A stretch of 12,173 bases of DNA. Source: Clostridia bacterium (GTDB lineage Bacteria > Bacillota > Clostridia > Christensenellales > Aristaeellaceae). Positions within the stretch are counted from its first letter, which is position 1, and each line of letters starts with the position of its first letter. Position numbers and translations under genes: made by a program. This document shows, piece by piece, positions 1-6,363 of this stretch. The notes under the pieces are model-generated. The model was given only the letters and a program-made list of their open reading frames with translations, did no database searches and was not told the DNA's origin. Where the stretch lies: assembly GCA_900754755.1 (NCBI GenBank), contig CAAEEC010000424.1, forward strand, positions 1 to 12,173, read 5' to 3'.

Positions 1-502
1 GAAACGTGCGGGTGATGATCAAATTCCAGGTGGAAATGGCGCCCGGAAGCACCAGCGACCACACGGTGTTGAGCAATTTCAGGTCTTTCACCAGCAAATA
101 GGTGGGGATCATGCCGCCGCCAAAGAACATGGTGAAGAGCACCATCCAGTTGAGCGGCGTGCGCAGGGCGAAGGTGCGGCGCGAGAGCACGAACGCGCCC
201 GTCATCGTCAAAGCCAGGTTGATGCAGGTGCCCAGCACGGTATAAAAAATGGTGTTGAGGTAGCCGCGCCACAGCGAGTCGTTTTCGATCACGCGCTGAA
301 ACCCCTCGGAGTTGAAGCCCTTAGGCAGGAGCAGCACGCGGCCCGCGTAGACCTCTTCGGGCGAGGAAACCGCCGAAATCAGGCACAGGTACATCGGGTA
401 GAAAAATAGCAGCGTGATCAGGCCCAGCACGATCATGTTGACCACATCGAAGCGGAAATCCCCCTGGATTTTGGATTTGCGCGCCCAGGATTCAGATTGC
501 AT
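1..502 (-). CDS. Carbohydrate ABC transporter permease, YtcP/LplC type (partial, 3' end outside window)
   Basis: This is an inner-membrane permease subunit of a binding-protein-dependent sugar importer. Reading leftward from the ATG at 502, 167 codons are open and run off the left edge, so the C-terminal part with the EAA loop is not seen. The start is set by a GGGAGG ribosome site about 7 nt upstream. A hydrophobic helix begins near residue 20 (IVLGLITLLFFYPMYLCL). Further on come RGYLNTIFYTVLGT (near 85-100) and GGGMIPTYLLVKDLKLLNT (near 130-150), both characteristic of LplC/YtcP-type permeases. The gene starts 14 nt after the stop of the LplB-type permease and is clearly co-transcribed with it. 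Family assignment is firm, but the substrate is unknown: relatives include oligosaccharide and polysaccharide-derived sugar importers. Confidence 0.93.
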   Translation of the reverse strand, partial: MQSESWARKSKIQGDFRFDVVNMIVLGLITLLFFYPMYLCLISAVSSPEEVYAGRVLLLPKGFNSEGFQRVIENDSLWRGYLNTIFYTVLGTCINLALTMTGAFVLSRRTFALRTPLNWMVLFTMFFGGGMIPTYLLVKDLKLLNTVWSLVLPGAISTWNLIITRTF

Positions 503-516
503 ATGCCCGACCTCCC

Positions 517-1428
517 TTACAGAATCCCGCTGCCGCTGAATTTCTTGGAAGCGACGTTGGCGATGAGCAGCAGGATGAAATTCACCACGGAATTGAACAT
601 GCCGATTGCGGAGGAATAGGAGTATTGCCCGCTGATCAGGCCCGCTTTGTAGGAATACGTGGAAATAATTTCCGAAACGGAAATGTTGGTGGGGTTTTGC
701 ATGAGGTACACCTTTTCGTGTCCCACGCTCATCAACCCGCCCACGGCCAGGATCAGCGTGATGGACATGGTGGGCACGATGGCGGGAATATCGATGTGCC
801 GGATGCGCTGGAATTTGCTGGCGCCATCGACCATGGCGGCCTCGTACAATTCCGGGTTGACGCTGGTGAGCGCGCCCGTGTAAATGATGGTGCTCCAGCC
901 CGCGCCTTGCCAGATGCCGGAAATGAGGTACGTGGGCAGGAAGGAGGACGCCTTGTTGAAATCGATGCCCGAACCGCCAAACAAACGGATGATCTGGTTG
1001 ATGGCGCCCACTTGGTTGTTGGTGAACAGCGTGAGCATGCCCACCACCACCACCGTGGAAACAAAGTGCGGCATATAGAAAACGGTTTGCGTCGTTTTGC
1101 GGAAGCGCTTGGCGGGCACCGCGTTGAACATCAGCGCCAGCAGAATGGGCAGCGGATAAGAGAAAATCAGCGAACACAGAGAGATGCGCAGGGTATTTAT
1201 AATGTAGTCAAAGCTGGTGGACAGGCTCAAAAAATTGCGGAAGTGCTTCAGGCCCGCGTAAGTGCTGCCCTCCATTCCCTTCCAGGGGTTGTAATCCATA
1301 AAGGCAATCTGCAAGCCATACATGGGGCCATAACAAAAAATTACATAGTAAACCACCAATGGGATGGCCAAAAGATACAAATCCCAGTTGTTGCGCATGT
1401 CTTTTCGCAGGTAGCGCAAGCGTTGCAT
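517..1428 (-). CDS. Carbohydrate ABC transporter permease, LplB type
   Basis: This is the partner permease of the importer, 303 residues and the usual family length. Several hydrophobic helices are visible, the first near residues 17-40 (LAIPLVVYYVIFCYGPMYG). The cytoplasmic EAA loop that contacts the ATPase is intact at about residue 196 (EAAMVDGASKFQRIRHIDIP). The N-terminal NWDLYLLAIP and later IINTLRISL segments are typical of LplB-like proteins. I place the start at the ATG at 1428: AAGGAGGG at 1435-1442 sits 6 nt upstream. The ATG at 1434 would directly abut that ribosome site. No ATPase gene is present in the window; such importers commonly share an MsmK-type ATPase encoded elsewhere. 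The gene is divergent from the binding protein-kinase-regulator operon, which probably controls it. Confidence 0.95.
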   Translation of the reverse strand: MQRLRYLRKDMRNNWDLYLLAIPLVVYYVIFCYGPMYGLQIAFMDYNPWKGMEGSTYAGLKHFRNFLSLSTSFDYIINTLRISLCSLIFSYPLPILLALMFNAVPAKRFRKTTQTVFYMPHFVSTVVVVGMLTLFTNNQVGAINQIIRLFGGSGIDFNKASSFLPTYLISGIWQGAGWSTIIYTGALTSVNPELYEAAMVDGASKFQRIRHIDIPAIVPTMSITLILAVGGLMSVGHEKVYLMQNPTNISVSEIISTYSYKAGLISGQYSYSSAIGMFNSVVNFILLLIANVASKKFSGSGIL

Positions 1429-1454
1429 GTGCATCCCTCCTTCGCACTATAGGC

Positions 1455-1483
1455 ATCATAGCACGTTTTTTCGCGCGGCGCTA
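1455..1483 (-). promoter_or_regulatory. Putative activator-dependent promoter of the permease operon
   Basis: On the minus strand a -10 like hexamer TATGAT (1460 to 1455) is preceded by TGC, giving an extended -10. At 17-bp spacing the -35 position (1483 to 1478) reads TAGCGC, with no resemblance to TTGACA. The predicted transcript start near 1448 would leave a ~20-nt leader containing the ribosome site. A weak -35 overlapped by the proximal copy of a direct repeat is what an AraC-type activated promoter would look like. The promoter assignment is inferred from sequence only. Confidence 0.5.
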
Positions 1484-1511
1484 TGGAAATTTCCATCATG
1501 CGCTATGGAAA
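1478..1511. promoter_or_regulatory. Tandem direct repeat with embedded palindrome: candidate response-regulator operator
   Basis: The 12-mer GCGCTATGGAAA occurs exactly twice, at 1478-1489 and 1500-1511, with start-to-start spacing of 22 bp (about two helical turns). A perfect 14-bp palindrome, ATGGAAATTTCCAT, covers 1483-1496, so a third half-site lies on the opposite strand between the two direct copies. The proximal copy overlaps the -35 position of the permease promoter, and the distal copy ends 24 bp before the -35 box of the sensor operon. Paired direct repeats near two turns apart are typical of AraC-family binding. The cognate regulator is inferred to be the one at 4892-6149. Confidence 0.55.
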
Positions 1512-1535
1512 AACCTTTCACAAACCGGCCGTCTC

Positions 1536-1563
1536 TTGACTTGCGGCGGGGATTTGTTATAAT
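1536..1563 (+). promoter_or_regulatory. Sigma-A-type promoter of the binding protein-kinase-regulator operon
   Basis: TTGACT at 1536-1541 (5 of 6 consensus) and a perfect TATAAT at 1558-1563 are separated by 16 bp. The -10 is preceded by TG one base upstream (1555-1556), making it an extended -10 as well. Transcription should start near 1570, leaving a ~34-nt leader that contains the ribosome site before the ATG at 1604. This is the strongest promoter visible in the window. Confidence 0.82.
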
Positions 1564-1603
1564 GAAAGCATACAAAAGCAACGGAAAAATCGAGGAGGGC
1601 GCC

Positions 1604-3121
1604 ATGCGCAAAAGGAAAAGAATGCGAAGAATTTTTGCCGCCATCCTGGCGCTGTGGTTGTTAAGCGCGCCGGCGCTGGGCGAGGAATCGCAGCCATCGC
1701 CCCTGTTCATCACCATCGCCGGGCCTTATGCCGATTCCCTTTCCAGCGCCTACGAGGATCCTTTGCGCGAATTTTTGGAAGAAAAGTTTGCCATTTCGTT
1801 TGTGCCCTTGCAGATCGACGATGCCAACGCCTCTTACGCCTATCGCCTGCGCGCCGCCGCCAATGAATTTCCCGATATTATGCTCTATGACGCGCAATGG
1901 GATTTTCTGTATTTTATCCAGGCCAATTCCCTGCGCGCGCTGCCGGATGTGATGTCCGATTATCCCCACTTGCGCCAGTATATCACCTATCCTTACGCCA
2001 AGAATTTGCAATACGATGGCAAAATCTGGGGCATTCCCCGCAGCCTGTACGCGGAAGAGCAGCGGTTGCCAGGCTATTGCGTGCTGGTATATAAGGAGTA
2101 TCTGGCGCAGACGGGCGTGGAGGAGCCCGTTACCATGGAGGATTGGCAGGCGTTTTTCCGCGCCATTCGTGAGGCCAATCCGGATGTGATTCCGCTGGCC
2201 GCGCAATCGCCTTGGGCCATGTTCAATTTCAGCTATTTCTACGCGCCGTTCGCCAACACCTGGATTTGGGATACGCAAACGAACAGCTATGTGCCGGGCT
2301 TTTACACCCAGGAATACAGCCAGCGCATTGCCGCCCTGCGCGCGCTGTGGGACGAGGGCCTGCTCGATCCCGATTTTATGAGCGTGAACTGCGGCCGGCC
2401 CTCGGGCGTGGATCGCTTTTTGCTGGGACAGGCCGCCTGCATCGTCTATCCCACATCCGTCCACGTGCTGCAATCGGAGCTGATGCACCTGTGGGCGCAG
2501 CTGTATCCGGACACGCCGATGGAAGAAAAGGTGGAAGCGTTTTTCCTGCCCTGCGACGCCAGCGGGCAATATTCCGAATTTCACGAGCTGAACATGTCCG
2601 CCATTTATTTCAGCGCCAACGTGAGCGATGAAAAGCTGGATCGCATTTTGCAATTGCTGGATTACCTCTGCTCGCCCGAAGGATTGCTGCTGCGGCGCTG
2701 GGGCTTGCCGGAGGTGGATTACACCCTGCAGGAAGGCCAGCCCGTTTCCCTGCTGGCGGAAGGGACGACGCTGTACGACAAATATCCTTCCTATTGTTTG
2801 CTGCGCATCCTGCCCAATTTGGATGAGGACTACATCCGCAGCGATCCCGCCCTGCCGGCCTTTGCCGCGAAGGTCGCGGAAAAATGCAAGGCGTGGGAAG
2901 AATTGTGCGTGAGCCGGCAGCGGCATTGGACGTCCATACGCGCCAATACCATCCTCACCGATTCCGGCACCTATTTCAACCCCAACCTGACGGAGATCAG
3001 TTTCCGCATGCTCACGGCCCCGGAAGGCGTGGAAGCCTGCTTTGAACAAATCAAGGAGGAATTTCGCGCCCAGGGCATCGAACAACTCATTCTAAAAGTG
3101 ACGGTAAGTTTACTGCGATGA
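1604..3121 (+). CDS. Secreted extracellular solute-binding protein-like protein (LplA/YtcQ-like, SBP family 1)
   Basis: The 505-residue product has a basic N-terminus and a hydrophobic segment (about residues 9-25), ending in a possible signal peptidase site near PALG-EE. There is no lipobox cysteine, which is unusual for a Gram-positive binding protein; it may be secreted or anchored by an uncleaved helix. The mature part has family-1 traits: an opening strand (LFITIAGPYAD), FPDIMLYDAQWD, DGKIWGIPRS near residue 137, and ALRALWDEGLLDPDF. ATG 1604 is preceded by GAGGAGGG. Upstream in-frame starts would overlap the promoter and lack a ribosome site. The stop overlaps the kinase start by 4 bp (ATGA at 3118-3121), so the two are probably translationally coupled. 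It could deliver sugar to the divergent permeases, act as a sensor partner of the kinase, or both. The ligand is unknown. Confidence 0.85.
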   Translation: MRKRKRMRRIFAAILALWLLSAPALGEESQPSPLFITIAGPYADSLSSAYEDPLREFLEEKFAISFVPLQIDDANASYAYRLRAAANEFPDIMLYDAQWDFLYFIQANSLRALPDVMSDYPHLRQYITYPYAKNLQYDGKIWGIPRSLYAEEQRLPGYCVLVYKEYLAQTGVEEPVTMEDWQAFFRAIREANPDVIPLAAQSPWAMFNFSYFYAPFANTWIWDTQTNSYVPGFYTQEYSQRIAALRALWDEGLLDPDFMSVNCGRPSGVDRFLLGQAACIVYPTSVHVLQSELMHLWAQLYPDTPMEEKVEAFFLPCDASGQYSEFHELNMSAIYFSANVSDEKLDRILQLLDYLCSPEGLLLRRWGLPEVDYTLQEGQPVSLLAEGTTLYDKYPSYCLLRILPNLDEDYIRSDPALPAFAAKVAEKCKAWEELCVSRQRHWTSIRANTILTDSGTYFNPNLTEISFRMLTAPEGVEACFEQIKEEFRAQGIEQLILKVTVSLLR

Positions 3122-4899
3122 AAAAGCACACGTATACAGTAACGCATCAGCAGTTCCTACGCTTTGTGGTGGTGGTAACTTTTGCGCTGGCGGCCATCAT
3201 CCTCGTAACCTGCCTGCTGTACACCATCGTGATCCTGCAGCGCAACCAGACCTATGTGGACATCATGCTCGATCAATACGAAACCAGCGTGGATACGCAG
3301 ATGGAAGAATACACGCAACTCGTGCAAACCGCGGCTTACGACGCCTCCGTGCGCAACTATTTGCAGGCGGAGGAACCCTATGCGCGCTATCTGGCGGGCC
3401 AGGAAGTCAGCACGCTGTTTTCCAACCTGAAAATGGTGCAAAATGGCGTGGCGGATTTTTATTTGTTCGAGCGCGACGACCCTTCCACGGCCTATGTCGA
3501 TCTGGGCGCGCAGCAATCCGCGCTGATGGAGCGCCTGTGGCAATGCGCCAAGCCGGAAGTTTTGGGAATCTATGCCTATACGCCTTCCTATGGCCAGGCG
3601 CGGGCGGATTTTGTGATTTTGGCCGCTTGCCCGGTGTATAGCCTCACGGTCGATGGTCCGCAATCCCGCGTGATCGGCGCGGTGGTCGTGGCCATCAACC
3701 GCCTGGCCATTGAAAGCAACCTGCGCGAGTTTTATCAATTGGAAGGCATGCGCTATGCCCTGCTCGATCAACAGCAGCGGGTCATCCTGGGCCGGCCGCT
3801 CACCGTATCGCAGCAAGACTATCGCCTGGCCTGCGAGCAGGGCGATGTGGCGCACAACACTTTGACCTCTTCCACCATTCTTACGAGCATTCCCGCGATG
3901 GACGCGGTGCTGGTGGTGCAGATCGATAAGCTGGTGTTGCTGGAGGACCTGTTCACCATCACGCTGCTGGTGCTGGCGCTCACGCTGTGCCTGTTGGGCG
4001 CGATGCTGTATATGTCGGGCCGCATCAGCCGCGAGGTCACCATGCCGCTTTCCAGCCTGACGGAGGCGGTCAAGCAAATGGACGCCGATCCCACGCACAC
4101 GCGCCAGGTGCCCGAGGAGGGAAACGCGGATTTCCGCATGCTCTCCGCCAGCCTGAACCGCATGCTGAAAACCGAAAAGCGCTTGACCAACGAATTGCTG
4201 GAAGCCAACCGCAATCTATATGCAAGCGAGCTGGCGCAAAAGCATTTGGAGTTGCAATTTTTGCGCAGCCAGATCAACCCCCACTTTTTGTACAACACCC
4301 TGGAAACCATTCGCTCCATCGCGCTGGTGCGCAAGGTGCCGGAAGTGGCGGAAGCCGCCAAAAATTTGGCCAAACTGCTGCGCTATTCCATCAAGGGCGG
4401 CGAGGTGATGCAGCTTTCCAGCGAACTGGAAATCATCCGCTGCTATCTTTCCATCCAGGAACTGCGCTTTGGCTCGCGCATGTATTCGGTGTTCCGCGTG
4501 GAAGAAGCGGCGCAAGATCTCTATATCCCGCGCATGTGCCTGCAACCCTTGGTGGAAAACGCCGTGGTGCATGGCCTGGAAACCGCCATGGGGCCGGGCA
4601 TGTTGATCATCACTTGCCGCAAAGACGAGCAATTGCTGTGGGTCACCGTGCAGGATACCGGCGTGGGAATGCCCACGGAGGAAGTGGAGCGGATCAATCG
4701 CCAGCTTGCCAATCCGTTCTCTGTGGAAGTGGCGCAAAACGGCGGAATCGGCATGCTGAATGTGGCCCGGCGGCTGCAGCTTTCCCTGGGCGGCGATTTT
4801 GTGATGCGCGTGGAGAGCGAGCTGAACCGGGGAACCATCGTGACGCTGCGAATGCCGCTGAGCAAGTTAAACCAGACGGGAGGGGACGCGCGTGTATAA
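3118..4899 (+). CDS. Sensor histidine kinase, YesM type (Cache-like sensor, HAMP, His_kinase, HATPase)
   Basis: This 593-residue membrane kinase has a first helix at about residues 15-40, an extracytoplasmic region at about 41-278 resembling a double Cache sensor, and a second helix at about 279-300. A HAMP linker follows, then the His_kinase module. The phosphoacceptor is H389 in INPHFLYNTLETIRS. The ATP-binding boxes are intact: LVENAVVHG (about 478-486), DTGVGMP (D513) and GGIGMLNVARRL (about 542). Everything needed for autophosphorylation is present. The start overlaps the binding-protein stop by ATGA, and the stop overlaps the regulator start by 8 bp, so the three genes form one transcription and translation unit. 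YesM-type kinases usually control neighbouring carbohydrate importers, here the divergent permeases. The signal is unknown. Confidence 0.95.
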   Translation: MKKHTYTVTHQQFLRFVVVVTFALAAIILVTCLLYTIVILQRNQTYVDIMLDQYETSVDTQMEEYTQLVQTAAYDASVRNYLQAEEPYARYLAGQEVSTLFSNLKMVQNGVADFYLFERDDPSTAYVDLGAQQSALMERLWQCAKPEVLGIYAYTPSYGQARADFVILAACPVYSLTVDGPQSRVIGAVVVAINRLAIESNLREFYQLEGMRYALLDQQQRVILGRPLTVSQQDYRLACEQGDVAHNTLTSSTILTSIPAMDAVLVVQIDKLVLLEDLFTITLLVLALTLCLLGAMLYMSGRISREVTMPLSSLTEAVKQMDADPTHTRQVPEEGNADFRMLSASLNRMLKTEKRLTNELLEANRNLYASELAQKHLELQFLRSQINPHFLYNTLETIRSIALVRKVPEVAEAAKNLAKLLRYSIKGGEVMQLSSELEIIRCYLSIQELRFGSRMYSVFRVEEAAQDLYIPRMCLQPLVENAVVHGLETAMGPGMLIITCRKDEQLLWVTVQDTGVGMPTEEVERINRQLANPFSVEVAQNGGIGMLNVARRLQLSLGGDFVMRVESELNRGTIVTLRMPLSKLNQTGGDARV

Positions 4900-5776
4900 A
4901 GTGCTGTTGGTGGATGACGAGGCCTGGATTTTGGAAGGACTCAAGGCCATGATCGATTGGGAAGGGGAGGGCTTTTGCATCTGCGCAACGGCTTCGAACG
5001 GCCTGGAGGCGGAAAGCCTGGTGCGGGAACAGCAACCGGACTTTATCCTGGCCGATATTCGCATGCCCGGCTGCGATGGGCTGGCGCTTCTGGGCCGCCT
5101 GCGCCAGGCAGGCTGCAACGCGCTATACGCCATCATCAGCGGCTACGCGGAATTCTCCTATGCGCAGGAATGCATCAAGCTCGGCGCGTGCGGCTATTTG
5201 CTCAAGCCCGTGGAGGAGGAAGAATTGCTATCCCTGCTCCGCTGCGTGCGCCAGACGCTGGGGCAGCGCTATGAAAAGCGGATTATGGAGGAGTTGGAGC
5301 AGGAAACGGGACTGGTCGAGACGCTTTTTCCCCGCCAGTGCTATCTTGCCGTGGTGTATGGCGGCGAACAGTTTGCGCCCGCGATTCCCGCGCTGTGCGC
5401 GCGGCTCAGCAGGCGCTCGCGCTTGTATTTGAGCGAGCAGCCGCTGTTTTCCGGCGAGGCGGATGTGCCGGAGGGCGCCTGCGTGGGCGCGGCGCGCTAT
5501 TGCCCGGGAAACGGCGCCTTCACCGCCGCGGTGGCCGCCTGCCGCGAAGCCTCTTGGCAGGGATTTGTGCAGCCGCAAAAGCGCTTCTTTCAGCCGCAGG
5601 ATTTGCCGTCCGCGCCGCTAGCGCCGTCCATGCCCGCCTCGCCGCAAGCGCTGCTGCGGCAGTGCAAGGCAAACTTTCCCCAGGTCACGGTGCGCCATTT
5701 GTACGTGCTGTATCATCCAGGGATTGCTGGAAGGGATCCAGCCCGATTCGCCAGAATGGCTTTTGGAACACTTTGA
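4892..5776 (+). CDS. Response regulator, YesN type: receiver half of a frameshifted gene
   Basis: It starts at GTG 4892, preceded by GGGAGGGG and overlapping the kinase by 8 bp. The receiver domain (about residues 1-120) is complete: acidic pair D8/D9, phosphoacceptor D55 in ADIRMPG, S83 in IISGYAEF, and K105 in LLKPVEE. It therefore should accept phosphate from the upstream kinase. A variable linker follows. Around 5702-5715 the sense reading moves to another frame. The tail encoded here after that point (HPGIAGRDP...) looks like noise and ends at the TGA at 5774-5776. The AraC-type DNA-binding domain continues in frame 3 to 6149. With one base removed, the whole gene 4892-6149 would encode 418 residues, shorter than typical YesN but complete. 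As written, this product lacks its DNA-binding domain. The cause may be mutation or sequence error. Confidence 0.88.
   Translation: MYKVLLVDDEAWILEGLKAMIDWEGEGFCICATASNGLEAESLVREQQPDFILADIRMPGCDGLALLGRLRQAGCNALYAIISGYAEFSYAQECIKLGACGYLLKPVEEEELLSLLRCVRQTLGQRYEKRIMEELEQETGLVETLFPRQCYLAVVYGGEQFAPAIPALCARLSRRSRLYLSEQPLFSGEADVPEGACVGAARYCPGNGAFTAAVAACREASWQGFVQPQKRFFQPQDLPSAPLAPSMPASPQALLRQCKANFPQVTVRHLYVLYHPGIAGRDPARFARMAFGTL
5702..5715 (+). other. Frameshift site in the response-regulator gene
   Basis: The receiver frame reads ...RHLYVL up to about 5710. The sense continuation IIQGLLEGIQPDSPEW is found one base later, starting at ATC 5712. Skipping one base (for example T5711) joins the two frames. 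There is no homopolymer run or recognised programmed +1 slippery motif at the site. Confidence 0.8.
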
Positions 5777-6149
5777 AAATGCGCAGCAGCTCTTGGAAAC
5801 GCTGGAAAATGAATGCGTTTCGGAAGAGGAAACCGCCGATGAAGCGGGCTCCGTGGTGGCCTATCTGAAAGAGCATTTTCGCGAAGATCTTTCGCTGGAT
5901 GCCGTCGCGCGCGCCCTGTATATGAGCAACAGCAGCGTCCGGCGGGTGCTGATGCGGGAATGCAACGATACCTTTCAACACTATCTGGTGATGTTGCGCA
6001 TGGAGCAGGCGCGCGTTTTGCTGAAGCAAAGTGAGAATAGCATCAATGAGGTTGCGTATGCCTGCGGGTTTCACGACGCGCTGTATTTTCGCCGCGTGTT
6101 CAAAAAGTGGTTCGGCGTTACGCCCTCGGAATACCGCGCAAAGGAGTAA
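5724..6149 (+). CDS. Response regulator, YesN type: AraC/XylS DNA-binding half of the frameshifted gene
   Basis: This is the C-terminal continuation of the regulator begun at 4892, in a different frame. Coding sense begins near 5712; the first available start-like codon is TTG 5724, without a convincing ribosome site, so independent translation is doubtful. The last ~100 residues form an AraC-type double helix-turn-helix: first HTH around LSLDAVARALYMSNSSVRRV, second HTH around INEVAYACGFHDALYFRRVF, and the family signature FKKWFGVTPSEYR just before the stop. The first HTH is less canonical than usual, with NSSVRRVLMREC in place of a YLSRLFK-like helix. The expected job is to bind promoter DNA as a dimer when the linked receiver is phosphorylated. 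The likely target is the repeat at 1478-1511. Confidence 0.85.
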   Translation: MLEGIQPDSPEWLLEHFENAQQLLETLENECVSEEETADEAGSVVAYLKEHFREDLSLDAVARALYMSNSSVRRVLMRECNDTFQHYLVMLRMEQARVLLKQSENSINEVAYACGFHDALYFRRVFKKWFGVTPSEYRAKE

Positions 6150-6221
6150 AGGGTATAAGGAATTGCGGGGAGTTTGGTTTGAGTTTGTGTGTTTTCAACC
6201 CCTCAGTCAGCTTCGCTGACA

Positions 6222-6250
6222 GCTCCCCTTGCTTCCAAGGGGAGCCTTTT
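6222..6250 (+). terminator. Candidate terminator hairpin for the sensor operon (inside the repeat)
   Basis: A perfect 10-bp stem, GCTCCCCTTG / CAAGGGGAGC (6222-6231 and 6236-6245), with a CTTC loop is followed by CTTTTGG. The U-tract is short, so termination would be partial. It is the first strong hairpin downstream of the regulator stop at 6149. Confidence 0.45.
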
Positions 6251-6283
6251 GGGTAGTGGCACTATCGCTGGAAGCTGCACTTT

Positions 6284-6319
6284 CCAAAAGCCTCCTTTTT
6301 CCCGAAGGGAAAAGGGAGG
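6284..6319 (-). terminator. Candidate terminator hairpin for the rel-cyclophilin operon (inside the repeat)
   Basis: A 13-bp stem with one mismatch (6291-6303 with 6307-6319, 3-nt loop) lies downstream of the cyclophilin stop. On the minus strand it is followed by CTTTTGG, the same short U-tract that follows the hairpin on the other strand. The repeat may therefore act as a weak bidirectional terminator. Confidence 0.4.
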
Positions 6320-6363
6320 TGGCGCGGCGTAGCCGCGACGGAGGGATTGTCCTCGCGCTTCGC

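Larger units (their letters stand above)
6197..6350. repeat. MITE-like palindromic intergenic repeat, ~154 bp
   Basis: The ends are imperfect inverted repeats: AACCCCTCAGTC at 6197-6208 matches the complement of 6337-6348 at 10 of 12 positions. Each end leads into a 6-bp stem with a 3-nt loop: 6206-6211/6215-6220 on the left and 6323-6328/6332-6337 on the right. Two larger hairpins sit inside (6222-6245 and 6291-6319), and the centre can pair imperfectly. No open frame for a protein is convincing. From memory, very similar elements are scattered in intergenic DNA of gut Clostridia; I cannot confirm this by search. It separates convergent operons and ends 13 bp before the cyclophilin stop codon. 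Confidence 0.72.

Noticed and set aside
625..1452. 275-codon plus-strand open frame over the LplB-type permease
   Set aside because: His- and Gln-rich low-information shadow with no start context. The opposite strand encodes a well-conserved permease.
1483..1496. Palindrome ATGGAAATTTCCAT as a catabolite-control (cre) site
   Set aside because: It lacks the central CG and flanking pattern of cre. It is better explained as part of the repeated ATGGAAA operator.
1427..1603. N-terminal extension of the binding protein from 1427 or from ATG 1562
   Set aside because: These starts lie upstream of or within the -10 region, lack ribosome sites, and would place sequence ahead of a clear signal peptide that begins at 1604 behind GAGGAGGG.
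1661..3085. 474-codon open frame antisense to the binding-protein gene
   Set aside because: It is a shadow of a GC-rich gene. The sense strand has a signal peptide, family motifs, promoter and ribosome site, while the antisense product shows no recognisable domain.
5702..5715. Programmed +1 ribosomal frameshift in the response regulator
   Set aside because: No stop codon, rare-codon slip site or internal ribosome-site stimulator like that of prfB is present at the junction. Mutation or sequence error is simpler, though not excluded.
6197..6350. Repeat region read as a CRISPR array or structured RNA gene
   Set aside because: There are no regularly spaced identical repeats, and the hairpins are arranged as an inverted-end element between convergent genes with no promoter of its own.
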